This document shows positions 35,992 to 45,965 of a stretch of 64,000 bases of DNA, in pieces. The notes beneath the pieces were generated by a model that worked only from the letters and a program-made list of their open reading frames with translations, was not told the origin of the DNA and ran no database searches. Position numbers and translations under genes: made by a program. Origin of the DNA: Vallitalea guaymasensis (lineage in GTDB: Bacteria; Bacillota; Clostridia; Lachnospirales; Vallitaleaceae); the NCBI RefSeq assembly GCF_018141425.1, contig NZ_CP058561.1, forward strand, positions 5,208,001 through 5,272,000. Direction: 5' to 3'. Within the stretch, counting starts at the first letter, position 1; every line of letters starts with the position of its first letter.

Positions 35992-36789
35992 TTAATTTAC
36001 TTCATAACACACTTGTGTCACGTAATCTGTTTCAGATACTAGAGATTCAGTGCTTCTTAAGTAAATTTCATAGGTGAATCCTGTTGGAGTAAAATTTGAT
36101 TTTGCTAGCCATTTTTCTATTGCTAGATAGGCAAGACCAATACTTTCGTAATTCCCAATGTGAATAGTTGATACTATTTTATGAGATTGTATTTTATGAA
36201 TTCCATCAAACTTTCCAAAAGAATTGGATTTTATGGGAACAAATATCTCCACATCCAATGCATCATCATTGAAATCTTCACCAATAAAACTTATTGCAGG
36301 TGTATTGACTGGAAAAAGTTTGTTTTGTAAAGCATAATCAAATATTTCATCAATAACTGTGTCAATTTCGTCTATTGATATTGAACAGTTCTTTTTGATG
36401 ACATACTGCTCTTGTACTGTTCCATAGAGAATGGAATAGGGGGTTTCACTGGTCATACTTTCAATTCCTTCTTGAAGGTATATTTCCATTTCTTCAAGTA
36501 TATCTGTTTTAACTGTTATGGATTCATTGATTACATTGATTTTCTCTTTTATCATTTTTTTTAAGAACATATCATCATTATTCAATATTTTTTTGATTTC
36601 TTCAAGTGAGAAGTCGTACTTTTTGAGTTTTATTATTTCCATGGCTGTTGCTATTTGTAAATCAGAATAATATCTGTAATTATTCATTGTATCAGTTGTC
36701 TCAGGCTTCAATAAACCTATTTTATCATAGTGCCTAAGCATTCTTGGAGATAATCTTGTAAGTTTTGAAAATCGGCTTATGGAGTACAT
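35992..36789 (-). CDS. MerR-family regulator with GyrI-like effector domain
   Basis: A 265-residue protein of BmrR layout. The N-terminal MerR helix-turn-helix is YSISRFSKLTRLSPRMLRHYDKIGLLKPE, with wing NNYRYYSDLQIATAMEIIKLKKYDFSLEEIKKIL and a coiled coil to about 120. Residues 130-265 are a GyrI-like small-molecule binding domain (IHKIQSHKIVSTIHIGNYESIGLAYLAIEKWL). MerR proteins activate promoters with 19-bp spacers, and such a promoter lies upstream of this operon. It follows the agmatine deiminase-like gene by 11 bp. Confidence 0.9.
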   Translation of the reverse strand: MYSISRFSKLTRLSPRMLRHYDKIGLLKPETTDTMNNYRYYSDLQIATAMEIIKLKKYDFSLEEIKKILNNDDMFLKKMIKEKINVINESITVKTDILEEMEIYLQEGIESMTSETPYSILYGTVQEQYVIKKNCSISIDEIDTVIDEIFDYALQNKLFPVNTPAISFIGEDFNDDALDVEIFVPIKSNSFGKFDGIHKIQSHKIVSTIHIGNYESIGLAYLAIEKWLAKSNFTPTGFTYEIYLRSTESLVSETDYVTQVCYEVN

Positions 36790-36800
36790 GTAATCACCTT

Positions 36801-37982
36801 CTATTTTTTATTGATAGGCTGTTGCTGTGTTACACAGTGAATCATTCCACCGTATTGATATAGATCCCTAACATCAATTCCAATAACTTCTTTATCAGGA
36901 TATAGCTGTTGTAAAATAGCGTTTGCTTTTTCATCATTTACATCATTATAATTAGGAACCAGAATAACCTTATTGCCGATTAAAAAATTTACATATGACC
37001 CTTTGTATCCTAGATCTTTTCCGTTTTCTAGTACAACGTTATCCTTAGATAGTGGTAGATAAATATACTTATAAGGATTTCCATCACTATTTTTAGCTTC
37101 ATACAGTGTATCTATATCCTTAGCGCTTAACGCCCATTCAAATAGGTCTTCTTCTTTCATCGTGATAATAGTTGTTTTATCGTAAAATTTTGCAAATCCA
37201 TCTATATGGAAATCTGTAATTTCTAGACCTGCAACCCCATCTAGCCATATAAAGTTATTTACTCCATAATATTTTTTTATATATTCTTCAATTTCTGATT
37301 CAGTCAAATCCGGATTCCTATTTTCATTTACTACTGCACTTCGTGTAGTCATGCAAGTACCATTTCCATCAAATTCAACTGCTCCACCTTCAAGAACAAC
37401 ATCATGTATATCTATAAGAGGGATATTAAGATCACTACTAATTTTCTTAGGTATTTCCATACATTTTTTATAAGAGGCTTTATTCCCCCAACCATTGAAT
37501 CCCCAATCTGCTATTACAAGATTATCTTCGCTATCATATACGAAAATTGGTCCATTATCTCGAATCCAAACATCATCAGTTGGGTAGATATAAAAATCAA
37601 CTTTGTCCATATTTATATTTTCTTTGCTTAAAAGACTTATTACACGTTTCTTTTCTTTTTCATTATACACTATTATGTGAACATTTTCTCCTTTTATTAA
37701 TCCTCGTGTCATTTCTATCCAAATGGGGTCAAGTTTATTCATATAACTTTTTCCATAGTTATATTCATGTGGCCATTGTAACCATGTTCCTTCATGTTTA
37801 GCATCTTCAAAAGGAAACTTATATTCAACATCTTGTGTTTTAACTGGTTTAGTCAATGATTTTTCTCCTGTCTCATACTCTTTTTCATTTATATTACTTG
37901 TGGTTTTTGCACAACCAATACATAGCATACTAGTTATGCCGATAATTAACAAAAACCTTAACAATATCATTTTATTATACAT
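36801..37982 (-). CDS. Lipoprotein agmatine deiminase / peptidylarginine deiminase-type enzyme
   Basis: A 393-residue enzyme of the guanidino-group-modifying family (agmatine deiminase, bacterial PAD). Agmatine deiminases convert agmatine to N-carbamoylputrescine and ammonia. Motifs are DDVWIRDNGPIFV, VLEGGAVEFDGNGT, TDFHIDGFAKF and the catalytic Cys in GGMIHCVTQQQP. It starts with an N-terminal signal (LLRFLLIIGITSMLCIGC) and probable lipid-anchored Cys24, so it should act outside the cell, unlike cytoplasmic AguA. The -3 position of the lipobox is Cys, which is unusual. A linker of about 30 polar residues precedes the catalytic domain. Substrate could be agmatine or peptidyl-arginine. Confidence 0.82.
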   Translation of the reverse strand: MYNKMILLRFLLIIGITSMLCIGCAKTTSNINEKEYETGEKSLTKPVKTQDVEYKFPFEDAKHEGTWLQWPHEYNYGKSYMNKLDPIWIEMTRGLIKGENVHIIVYNEKEKKRVISLLSKENINMDKVDFYIYPTDDVWIRDNGPIFVYDSEDNLVIADWGFNGWGNKASYKKCMEIPKKISSDLNIPLIDIHDVVLEGGAVEFDGNGTCMTTRSAVVNENRNPDLTESEIEEYIKKYYGVNNFIWLDGVAGLEITDFHIDGFAKFYDKTTIITMKEEDLFEWALSAKDIDTLYEAKNSDGNPYKYIYLPLSKDNVVLENGKDLGYKGSYVNFLIGNKVILVPNYNDVNDEKANAILQQLYPDKEVIGIDVRDLYQYGGMIHCVTQQQPINKK

Positions 37983-38132
37983 TATGTCCTCCTTCTATAA
38001 TTCGTATTATTTATTATAGCAATATAATAATATAAAGTCACTGTAATTAGTTTAAAGATTAATGAATTTCATGTAATAAGTATATTGATTACATACAATC
38101 TCTATATTCTTTTTATCACCTCACTTAAGGAT

Positions 38133-38163
38133 AGTATAAACTATGACATTATGTTAAAGTCAA
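38133..38163 (-). promoter_or_regulatory. Predicted 19-bp-spacer promoter (MerR type)
   Basis: On the minus strand TTGACT (38163-38158) and TATACT (38138-38133) are separated by 19 bp, the abnormal spacing that MerR proteins correct by DNA distortion. TGAC...GTCA is a dyad in the spacer. It lies 150 bp upstream of the deiminase gene, whose operon encodes a MerR regulator. Confidence 0.65.
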
Positions 38164-38197
38164 CAAAAAAAATATTTATTCATTTGGGGTTTAATGT

Positions 38198-38221
38198 AAC
38201 TGCCATTTTTATGTGGTAGTT
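38198..38221. repeat. Short inverted repeat upstream of the YyaL-type gene
   Basis: AACTGCCA (38198-38205) and TGGTAGTT (38214-38221) form an 8-bp hairpin with one G-U pair in the divergent intergenic region (37983-38292). It could be an operator or an RNA stem in the leader. No clear plus-strand promoter was found nearby. Confidence 0.35.
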
Positions 38222-38292
38222 GAGAAATCAATGAATAGTCCAACTTCTCCAGTGGCAAACTATACAGAAATAGCATGAAGGAAGGGGATAAT

Positions 38293-40362
38293 ATGTCACA
38301 AACTGTTCGATTAAAAGAAAATAGATTGGCCAATGAAAAATCTCCCTATCTATTGCAGCATAAGATGAATCCAGTAGATTGGTATCCATGGGGAGAAGAG
38401 GCTATAGAAAAAGCACAGAAAGAAAATAAACCCATATTTCTTAGTATAGGTTATAGTACTTGCCATTGGTGTCATGTAATGGAAAGAGAGTCATTTGAAG
38501 ATAATGAAGTTGCTAAAATCTTAAACGATAATTTTATATCTATTAAAGTAGATAGAGAAGAAAGACCGGATATTGACTCTGTATATATGGATGTTTGTCA
38601 AAAATTGACTGGAAGCGGTGGATGGCCTTTGAGTATATTTATTACACCTGAACAAAAACCCTTTTATGCAGGAACATATTTTCCTAAGCATTCAATGTAT
38701 GGGAGAGTAGGTTTTATTGATTTGCTTAATAATATCTCAAGGATATGGTGTGACAATAAGCAGGAATTAATAAATAAGAGTGATGAAATATTACGTCATA
38801 TCAATTTAGTGAAAAACGATGAACAGGTTGAAATTAAACAAGATACAATAGATTCAGCTTATGAAGAATTAATGGAGGGCTTTGATTTGAGATATGGAGG
38901 ATTTAATAATCCACCCAAATTCCCAACACCCCACAATTTATTCTATTTACTGAAGAAATATAAGTTATATAAAGATGAGCATGCGCTGAATATGTGTGTG
39001 AAAACATTAGAAGGTATGTATAGAGGTGGGATATATGATCATCTTGGTAGCGGATTTTCCAGGTATTCAACTGACAGAGAATGGTTAGTACCTCATTTTG
39101 AAAAAATGCTTTATGATAATGCTTTACTTATAATGGCATATACATCAGGATATATGTGTACCAAAAGAGAAGATTTTAAAATAATAGCTGATCAAACAAT
39201 AAATTATCTGATCAGAGACATGTTGGATAAAGATGGAGGATTTTATTCAGCAGAAGATGCGGATTCTGAAGGGGAAGAAGGAAAGTTTTATATTTTCAGC
39301 AAAAGAGAAGTGTTGGATGTACTTGGAATAAAAGATGGTGAAACATTTTGTAGTATTTTTAATGTAACTGATGAAGGTAACTTTGAAAATAAGAACATCC
39401 TAAATTTGATTGATACTGAATTATCTATGATAACTGAACACGATGAATTAATTAAAAAAGGCAAACAAAAATTATTTGATTACAGAAATAGAAGAATTAG
39501 ACCCCACAGAGATGATAAAATATTAACCGCATGGAATGGTCTTATAATAGCTTCTTTAGCTAAATCAGGTCGTTATCTGAAAAATAATAAGTATATTGAA
39601 TATGCGAAGAAAACAGTTGATTTCATTTATAACAATTTAAGAAAAGAAGATGGAGGGCTATATGTTAGATATAGAGAGGGAGAAACAAAAAATGATGGAT
39701 TCATAGATGATTATGCTTTTATGATTTGGGGGTTAGTAGAATTGTATGAATCCACTTTTAATATATTTTATTTAAATTGGGCTGTTGAATTAAAAGATTA
39801 TATGATAAATAATTTTTGGGACAATGTAGAAGGCGCATTTTTCTTATACAGTACTAAAAATGAAAAATTAATATCAAGACCAAAAGAGATATATGATGGT
39901 GCCATGCCTTCTGGTAATTCTGTAGCTGCTTATTGTTTATTAAAGTTAAGCAGATTAACTGGAGATTCGTCTCTGGAAGAAAAAGCAAATAAGATTATTG
40001 AAGTTTTTTCTGCTCAAATAAATAGTTATCCTAGATACTATACTTTTATATTGCAAGTGGTTATGATACTAGCAAAAAGCAATAAAGATATAGTTATATG
40101 TGGAAGTTATGAAGATAATGAAGTTAAAGATTTCATTGAGAAGATAAATGATGTATATGACAGTTATTTTACAGTACTGATTAATGATGGTAGTGAAGAC
40201 ATTGCTAAATTAAATCCTGGTATCAAAGATAAAATAAAAATAAATAATAAAAACACAATATATATATGTGAAAATTACTCCTGTAAAGCTCCCTTAACTG
40301 ACTTGAGTAAAGCAGTTGAAAAAATAACAGAAGAAAACATCATGGGTGGAAGTATCAATTAA
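38293..40362 (+). CDS. YyaL/SSP411-type thioredoxin-domain protein (DUF255)
   Basis: A 689-residue protein. The N-terminal thioredoxin-like DUF255 domain (about 1-165) has [21 protein letters not shown] and [14 protein letters not shown] with a CxxC motif. The rest forms an (alpha/alpha)6 barrel of the N-acylglucosamine 2-epimerase-like type ([53 protein letters not shown]). Function is unproven; homologues include human SPATA20. The in-frame ATG at 38275 overlaps the ribosome-binding site GGAAGGGG, which points to 38293. It is monocistronic, with its own terminator. Confidence 0.9.
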   Translation: MSQTVRLKENRLANEKSPYLLQHKMNPVDWYPWGEEAIEKAQKENKPIFLSIGYSTCHWCHVMERESFEDNEVAKILNDNFISIKVDREERPDIDSVYMDVCQKLTGSGGWPLSIFITPEQKPFYAGTYFPKHSMYGRVGFIDLLNNISRIWCDNKQELINKSDEILRHINLVKNDEQVEIKQDTIDSAYEELMEGFDLRYGGFNNPPKFPTPHNLFYLLKKYKLYKDEHALNMCVKTLEGMYRGGIYDHLGSGFSRYSTDREWLVPHFEKMLYDNALLIMAYTSGYMCTKREDFKIIADQTINYLIRDMLDKDGGFYSAEDADSEGEEGKFYIFSKREVLDVLGIKDGETFCSIFNVTDEGNFENKNILNLIDTELSMITEHDELIKKGKQKLFDYRNRRIRPHRDDKILTAWNGLIIASLAKSGRYLKNNKYIEYAKKTVDFIYNNLRKEDGGLYVRYREGETKNDGFIDDYAFMIWGLVELYESTFNIFYLNWAVELKDYMINNFWDNVEGAFFLYSTKNEKLISRPKEIYDGAMPSGNSVAAYCLLKLSRLTGDSSLEEKANKIIEVFSAQINSYPRYYTFILQVVMILAKSNKDIVICGSYEDNEVKDFIEKINDVYDSYFTVLINDGSEDIAKLNPGIKDKIKINNKNTIYICENYSCKAPLTDLSKAVEKITEENIMGGSIN

Positions 40363-40397
40363 TCAGTAACCAATATTACCTATGTATGAATACTAGT

Positions 40398-40445
40398 ATA
40401 TCCTATATTTATATACATTCAAAATATAAATATAGGATATGTTTT
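40398..40445 (+). terminator. Intrinsic terminator of the YyaL-type gene
   Basis: ATATCCTATATTTATAT (40398-40414) and its perfect complement (40424-40440) form a 17-bp stem with a nine-base loop followed by GTTTTATTGTTTT. Confidence 0.85.
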
Positions 40446-40480
40446 ATTGTTTTAATTCGCTATTACTATATTTAATGGTT

Positions 40481-40488
40481 AAACGTTT
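40481..40488. promoter_or_regulatory. AAACGTTT palindrome, copy 1
   Basis: An AAACGTTT palindrome in the context TTAAACGTTTTG resembles the core of LacI/CcpA-family operators. An identical core lies exactly 210 bp downstream at 40691. The region between (40446-40829) has no ORF with a ribosome-binding site. Confidence 0.3.
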
Positions 40489-40690
40489 TGTTTGTGATTA
40501 GAATTAGCCACAAAGTATATTATATTGTAAAATATCATGTTTAAAATTATAATGTTCTATTTTGTAGCATTTAGATAAGAGCAATAGATGCAACCTAAAT
40601 ATAGCATATTTCACTATAAAAATTAGTATTTTACAATTAAAATATCTAATATTGACTAAATATGTATTAGATGTTATTATAAATAAAGTA

Positions 40691-40698
40691 AAACGTTT
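40691..40698. promoter_or_regulatory. AAACGTTT palindrome, copy 2
   Basis: The second copy of AAACGTTT, in the context GTAAAACGTTTAG, upstream of the GH101-like gene. The 210-bp separation equals 20 turns of B-DNA, compatible with looping, but this may be chance. Confidence 0.3.
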
Positions 40699-40829
40699 AG
40701 ATGTTATTTGATTTAAAAACATTAAACAATTAACCCTATAATAATACATTATTGGATAATGATATTATTATATAACATGCCTATAATTCAAGACTAATAA
40801 GTAGAATATTCATAGATAATATAATAACG

Positions 40830-40885
40830 AAAGACATAACAATTTTCTTGTAAGTGGAATAGATTTCAAGTGTTATGTCTTTTTT
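40830..40885 (+). terminator. Orphan terminator-like hairpin upstream of the GH101-like gene
   Basis: AAAGACATAACA (40830-40841) pairs perfectly with TGTTATGTCTTT (40871-40882), the stem continues inside as CTTG (40847-40850)/CAAG (40867-40870), and TTT follows. No gene ends just upstream, so it may end a small RNA or act as an attenuator for the gene at 41017. Confidence 0.6.
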
Positions 40886-41016
40886 ATTTAGTTTTATTCA
40901 GCTGGAAATAATAGATTTTAATATAAATTTATTATGAATAACCTATAGGTCAGGAGGGAGATATCATATAAATTATAGAAAGTAAAAGACAACTTAAAAT
41001 TATGAGGAGGTTTATT

Positions 41017-42411
41017 ATGAATAAAAATGATTGGAAAAATGTATCTGGTGATTATTATGACTGGAAGAAAACCCAAAAACCTGAAAGACCTTATATTCAC
41101 AACTATTCAAAAACGTTGACAATGAAATTATTTTGTTCTATACCAGATAATAGAGGAAATAGTATTGTAGCTTGTAAATTTGATGAAGTCTTAGAAATAA
41201 TTAAAAAAATAGATGTTATTACTAGAGGGATAGATAAAATAATTTACCTTGTTGGGTGGCAGTTCCAAGGTCATGATGACAAATATCCATCTTGGTCACA
41301 AGTAAATGAAGACTTGAAAAGGGAAGAAGATGATACTTCATTTGATAGTCTGAAATGGTTAATGAATGAAGCTTTCAATTATAATACTACAGTAAGTTTA
41401 CATATCAATATGACAGATGCATACAAAGATAGTCCATTATGGGATACATATATTGAAAATGATTTGATTTCTAAGAATGAAGATGGTTCCTTATTGAAAA
41501 TCGGTACATGGAATCATAAAGACTCATATCAGGTTTGTTACAAGAATGAATGGGAAAGTGGATACGCGGTTAAAAGAATTGATGATCTATTAGAAATGTT
41601 ACCTATTAAAAAAGCTGGTACAGTGCATATAGATGCTTTTTTTGCTAGAGAAAGCAAAGGACATGACATCTCATTAGATGAAGAGCAGCTTTATAGAAGG
41701 AAGATTATTAGATACTGGAGAGATAAAGGAATTGATGTAACAAGTGAATTCATATATAGGGAAAAGGGTATTGATGATTTAATTGGTTTAGTTCCAATGG
41801 TATGGCATATTAATCAAAATATCCTAGATTACCTAGAACGACCAGCGACACTGTTAACAGGTGGTAGAATCAATAGGGATTTGAAAGATTATGATGAAAA
41901 ACTTGGTATTCTATTTGGTGAAAGTATTCATGGAGAAGGATTGCTAATCAATGAAAGCGACCTTACAGTTATAAAACCTAATTGGGAAAATGATTTTATT
42001 GAAGCATTCTGTCTAGAAGTAATACCATGGTATTTTTTGAATCAGTTAGAGAGATTACAGGTAAAGGGAGTAGTACCTAATAGATTAGCTTATTATAATA
42101 ATGAAGTGGTTGTTAAAGAAAATGAGAAGCAAATTGTTTGTAGAGATATGGTAATAAAAGAAGACACCAATATCTTTATGGAAACGTATTGGACAACTAA
42201 TAAAGAAATAATAGCTTACAGTGTTGAGGGGTATAAAAATAAACAATGGCGATTACCTGAAAGTTGGAAAAGTGTAGAAGAAGTGAGTGTAAGTAAAATT
42301 ACTGGTGATGGGCTAATTTCTTTGATTAATAGAGTACCAATTAGAGATAGATTATTAACATTGAGTTTAGAGGTAAAAGAAGGGGTTTTAATTGAGCCGG
42401 TTAAAGAGTAG
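41017..42411 (+). CDS. GH101-like putative endo-alpha-N-acetylgalactosaminidase, cytoplasmic
   Basis: A 464-residue TIM-barrel glycosidase related to the GH101 catalytic core. YLVGWQFQGHDDKYPSW, TVSLHINMTDAY, GTVHIDAFF and DVTSEFIYREKG match GH101 landmarks. Asp206 (HIDAF) and Glu244 (TSEF) align with the nucleophile and acid/base. GH101 enzymes release core-1 disaccharides from mucin O-glycans, but they are large secreted proteins; this one has only the core and no signal peptide, so it probably acts on imported oligosaccharides. Substrate is inferred. GAGGAGG precedes the ATG at 41017. It heads an apparent operon with yesM/yesN-type genes. Confidence 0.72.
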   Translation: MNKNDWKNVSGDYYDWKKTQKPERPYIHNYSKTLTMKLFCSIPDNRGNSIVACKFDEVLEIIKKIDVITRGIDKIIYLVGWQFQGHDDKYPSWSQVNEDLKREEDDTSFDSLKWLMNEAFNYNTTVSLHINMTDAYKDSPLWDTYIENDLISKNEDGSLLKIGTWNHKDSYQVCYKNEWESGYAVKRIDDLLEMLPIKKAGTVHIDAFFARESKGHDISLDEEQLYRRKIIRYWRDKGIDVTSEFIYREKGIDDLIGLVPMVWHINQNILDYLERPATLLTGGRINRDLKDYDEKLGILFGESIHGEGLLINESDLTVIKPNWENDFIEAFCLEVIPWYFLNQLERLQVKGVVPNRLAYYNNEVVVKENEKQIVCRDMVIKEDTNIFMETYWTTNKEIIAYSVEGYKNKQWRLPESWKSVEEVSVSKITGDGLISLINRVPIRDRLLTLSLEVKEGVLIEPVKE

Positions 42412-42434
42412 CTAAATAAAAGGAAGTGTAAAAT

Positions 42435-44210
42435 ATGGAGAGAATTCATTTTAGGAGATCAATATTTATTAAACTATGTACTGTATTCTTCTTTATTATA
42501 CTAACACTTTTTTTAATAGGTTATAGTGTTTATAATTGGGGAATCAATAAAGTGCGGGATGAGATTATACAGAATGTATGCGTCACCAATCAAAATTTCT
42601 CTTATAATCTTAATAATGAACTCAAAAGAATAATTACTTTACAATATGAACTTACTAATGATTGGGATTTAACCAAGCTTAGTACTGGTATTGGTAGTTT
42701 TAACAGCTATGAAAAATCTCAGGTTGTTTTACACGTTAGGGATAAGATATCTGCAATTAAAACAAGTAGTCAATTGATTGATGGGATAAAAGTTGTAGTC
42801 CCATCAATCAACAAGACTATAGGAACAAATACCATTGGTGAAATTACACCAGATTGTTTTGAACTAATCAATACATACAAAGATATGGATAATAAGCAGA
42901 TTATTTACTATGACAATCAATTGTTATTAATATCGGAGTACCCCCAGATATATTATAAACGAGGGTTACAACCTAATTTCTTAATCTTTGCAACTATTAG
43001 TACATCAAATATCAATAAGTTCTTAGATAATATGAGCATACACGAAGAAAGCAATGGTTTTATATGCAGTGATAGTAGAGAGATGTTAATGGGAAGTAAT
43101 GGCGATAATGATATACATTACAGGATAAAAGAACTCATAGATGATGAGCAGGGCAAAAAGATTAACCTTAATACTAGATATGTAAAAGATACTTATATGC
43201 TTACAGAAAAGATTAAAGGTAAAAAATATCTAATAGTCTATTCAGATACAGGTGTAGAAGATATAAAACTGGTTAGATACATACCTGATAATGTAGCATT
43301 TGGAGATCTTAATATATATAGTATCATTATGTGGATATTTGCCATGGTTTCAATATTTCTAATAATAATATTTTCAAAATCCCTCTATAATACTATCCAC
43401 GAACCGTTAAAAAAACTTGTTGATGCCTTTGATAAAATTGAACATATAGAATCAGTAGTGACTATAGAACATCATAGAATGGACGAATTCAAATATATCT
43501 ACGATAGTTTTAATAAAATGAGTTACAAATTACATAATCTCATAGAACAAGTGTATAAGCAAAAAATTCTAGTGCAGAAATCTGAGCTAAAACAATTGCA
43601 GGCACAGATAAATCCACATTTTCTTTATAATAGTTTTATCATGCTTAAAAACAGAATTGAAGCTGAGGATATTGAATTTGCTTCTGAATTCTGTAGTGAG
43701 CTTGGTTCATTTTTCATGTTTATCACTAGAAATAAAAAAGATATTGTACCCCTAAAAAACGAAGTTGAACATGCTGTAACCTATTCCAAGATACAACATG
43801 CCCGTTTTTCAAATAGATTGACTATTAAGTTAGATGACCTTCCAAAAGTATTTGAAAACCTTCTTGTACCAAAGATAATCTTGCAGCCTATATTAGAAAA
43901 TGCATTTGAACATACTCTAGAAAATATGGAAGAAGGGGGTATTCTGGAAATGATATATGAAAAGAATGATGAATATCTAGATATTATCATATCTGATAAT
44001 GGAAAAATAGAAGATGATAAAATTATTCAAATGGAAAACAATCTAAATAGAACGGATATTGAAGTAACAGGAATGATTAATATACATAAAAGGCTGAAGT
44101 TAATATATTCGGACAGATATGGACTGGTTCTTTCAAGGAGTAGATATGGAGGATTAAAGGTAACTATTAGAATTCCAATTGAAGGAAACGAGGTGGGAAC
44201 TAATGTATAG
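42435..44210 (+). CDS. YesM-type sensor histidine kinase
   Basis: A 591-residue membrane kinase. There is a transmembrane helix at 10-30 (IFIKLCTVFFFIILTLFLIGY), a large extracytoplasmic sensor region to about 290, a second helix (IYSIIMWIFAMVSIFLIIIFS), a HAMP-like linker and a His_kinase domain. LQAQINPHFLYNSFIMLKNRI carries the phosphorylated His; ILQPILENAFEHTLE is the N-box. YesM kinases usually control carbohydrate transporters next to them, as here. The stop overlaps the response regulator by 8 bp. AAAAGGAAG precedes the ATG. Confidence 0.92.
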   Translation: MERIHFRRSIFIKLCTVFFFIILTLFLIGYSVYNWGINKVRDEIIQNVCVTNQNFSYNLNNELKRIITLQYELTNDWDLTKLSTGIGSFNSYEKSQVVLHVRDKISAIKTSSQLIDGIKVVVPSINKTIGTNTIGEITPDCFELINTYKDMDNKQIIYYDNQLLLISEYPQIYYKRGLQPNFLIFATISTSNINKFLDNMSIHEESNGFICSDSREMLMGSNGDNDIHYRIKELIDDEQGKKINLNTRYVKDTYMLTEKIKGKKYLIVYSDTGVEDIKLVRYIPDNVAFGDLNIYSIIMWIFAMVSIFLIIIFSKSLYNTIHEPLKKLVDAFDKIEHIESVVTIEHHRMDEFKYIYDSFNKMSYKLHNLIEQVYKQKILVQKSELKQLQAQINPHFLYNSFIMLKNRIEAEDIEFASEFCSELGSFFMFITRNKKDIVPLKNEVEHAVTYSKIQHARFSNRLTIKLDDLPKVFENLLVPKIILQPILENAFEHTLENMEEGGILEMIYEKNDEYLDIIISDNGKIEDDKIIQMENNLNRTDIEVTGMINIHKRLKLIYSDRYGLVLSRSRYGGLKVTIRIPIEGNEVGTNV

Positions 44211-45837
44211 ATTACTTATAGTAGATGATGAGATAGATGTAGCTGAATATTTTCGTAGAATTTTTGAAGTTAAAGCTAATCTGCCCTTAGAGGTTTATAC
44301 TTCCTATAATGCAACTCAAGCCTTAGAATGTTTAAACAGAACAAGAATTGATATTATTCTATCAGATATAAAGATGCCTAAGATTAATGGATTACAAATG
44401 TATGAAGAAATAAAAAAACGCTGGCCAAAATGTAAAGTGATCTTTTTAAGTGGAGTATTAGAATTTGATTACGTATATGAATCAATTCAAAACAGAGATG
44501 TTCGATATCTGACAAAACTAGAACCAACATCGAAAATAATATCCACAGTAAGAGAAGTCATTGAAGAAATAGAACAAAATTATAAAGAAATTGATGAGAT
44601 GAAAAAAGTACAAAAACAGATAAGAGAGGCTTTGCCATTATTGCAGAACAACTATATAGAAAGTTTGCTATATGGAATATGTGATTCATATAGTGAGGTT
44701 GAAAAAAGGTTTAAGGAGTTAGAGATACCTATTGAGGTTAATAAAACTATAATTATGGTAGGTGGGATATTTGATGATTTGCCTACAGATATTAGTTTAT
44801 CTCAGCTGGATAAGAATATATATTCTTTGAAAACAATAAGTGATAAATATTTTAGTAAATACTATAATAACGTACATTACATATCCGAGCAAAAATACTC
44901 CATATGGCTGCTTCAACAGAAAGATATCAGTTTACCTATAAAAAATCAGCAAGTCAAGTTAAATGGGCTATTAGAATATATTCAAGGTACTATAAGAAAA
45001 AATCTCAATATTACTATTACATTTGTTTATGAAACATCTCAGATAGCTCTAAATGATATACCAAGATGTTATAGTAATATAAAAAGAAGGTTGGGTTATA
45101 GGTCAAGAAAACTCAATGAGAGCATAATCACATTAGCAGAGTATGATAAAAAAGAATCCACTAGTTCTTATAATGAAAATATTGAAAAATGCTCCAAAGA
45201 ACTTAATCGAATCAATGAACTTGAAGGATATCTTGAGCTAGGACAACAGGATAATTTCTTTTTACTATTAGCTAAAATGACAGATAGGGTAGTCTATATT
45301 GATGACTTTTATAACACTAATGCATTGGAAATTTATTATAGAATATCCTGTGTTCTTCTAAAATATATTAATGAATGGAAAATGAACGATGATCTGGAAT
45401 CTTTGATTAATCTTAGTAAGTTAACCAATGTACATGAACATGATTCTTGGCATGAAGCAATTGAATACTTAAAAAATCTATCTCAATTAATATTTGATTC
45501 TCATTTCAAAAATGAATATATTTGGTCAGATAATGCAATAGCAATAGTACAAAAATATATATTGGAAAATTTGAATAAAGACCTTTCTCTAATTATTCTT
45601 GCAGAGCAGGTAAATCTTAATCCTTCTTATTTATCAAGGTTATTTAAAAGTCATACACAGAATAATCTATATGATTATATATTAGATATGCGAATGTTAA
45701 AAGCTAAAGACATGTTATTGAAAACAGGTGAAAAAATACAAGATATAGCTATAGCAGTTGGATATGAATCAGCACCATCCTTTACACGAGTTTTCAGAAA
45801 ATATACAGGAAAAACACCTACAGTCTATAGGGGATAA
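44203..45837 (+). CDS. YesN-type AraC-family response regulator
   Basis: A 544-residue regulator. The N-terminal receiver (1-120) has RLLIVDDEIDVAEYF, the phosphoacceptor Asp in IDIILSDIKMPKING and the conserved Lys in TKLEPTSK. A long middle region (120-440) precedes the C-terminal AraC/XylS domain (about 445-544), with NLNKDLSLIILAEQVNLNPSYLSRLFKSHTQ and GEKIQDIAIAVGYESAPSFTRVFRKYTGKTP. The ATG at 44203 follows GAGGTGG and overlaps the kinase gene. It probably activates the downstream transporter promoter. Confidence 0.92.
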   Translation: MYRLLIVDDEIDVAEYFRRIFEVKANLPLEVYTSYNATQALECLNRTRIDIILSDIKMPKINGLQMYEEIKKRWPKCKVIFLSGVLEFDYVYESIQNRDVRYLTKLEPTSKIISTVREVIEEIEQNYKEIDEMKKVQKQIREALPLLQNNYIESLLYGICDSYSEVEKRFKELEIPIEVNKTIIMVGGIFDDLPTDISLSQLDKNIYSLKTISDKYFSKYYNNVHYISEQKYSIWLLQQKDISLPIKNQQVKLNGLLEYIQGTIRKNLNITITFVYETSQIALNDIPRCYSNIKRRLGYRSRKLNESIITLAEYDKKESTSSYNENIEKCSKELNRINELEGYLELGQQDNFFLLLAKMTDRVVYIDDFYNTNALEIYYRISCVLLKYINEWKMNDDLESLINLSKLTNVHEHDSWHEAIEYLKNLSQLIFDSHFKNEYIWSDNAIAIVQKYILENLNKDLSLIILAEQVNLNPSYLSRLFKSHTQNNLYDYILDMRMLKAKDMLLKTGEKIQDIAIAVGYESAPSFTRVFRKYTGKTPTVYRG

Positions 45838-45890
45838 GTGGCTTTTCCAAAGTAAGTAAAGAAAGGGTAACTAATGTAAACATATGCTCG

Positions 45891-45920
45891 TTGTGTATTC
45901 AATATATAACTTGCTATAAT
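45891..45920 (+). promoter_or_regulatory. Predicted promoter of the solute-binding protein gene
   Basis: TTGTGT (45891-45896), an 18-bp spacer and TATAAT (45915-45920) with an upstream TGC (extended -10). It lies in the 128-bp gap between the response regulator and the lipoprotein gene. Confidence 0.6.
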
Positions 45921-45965
45921 TTTATTGTAGAGAAATAAAATTATAAAAATTAGGAGGGTTTTAAA

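Noticed and set aside
38140-38160. Another dif-like site near the deiminase promoter (ATTATGTTAAAG)
   Set aside because: Only a short right-arm match; the left arm is missing and the sequence is better explained as promoter spacer.
41017-42411. GH13-type amylase annotation
   Set aside because: The barrel motifs QGHD, HIDAF and TSEF match GH101-like patterns better than the four GH13 regions.
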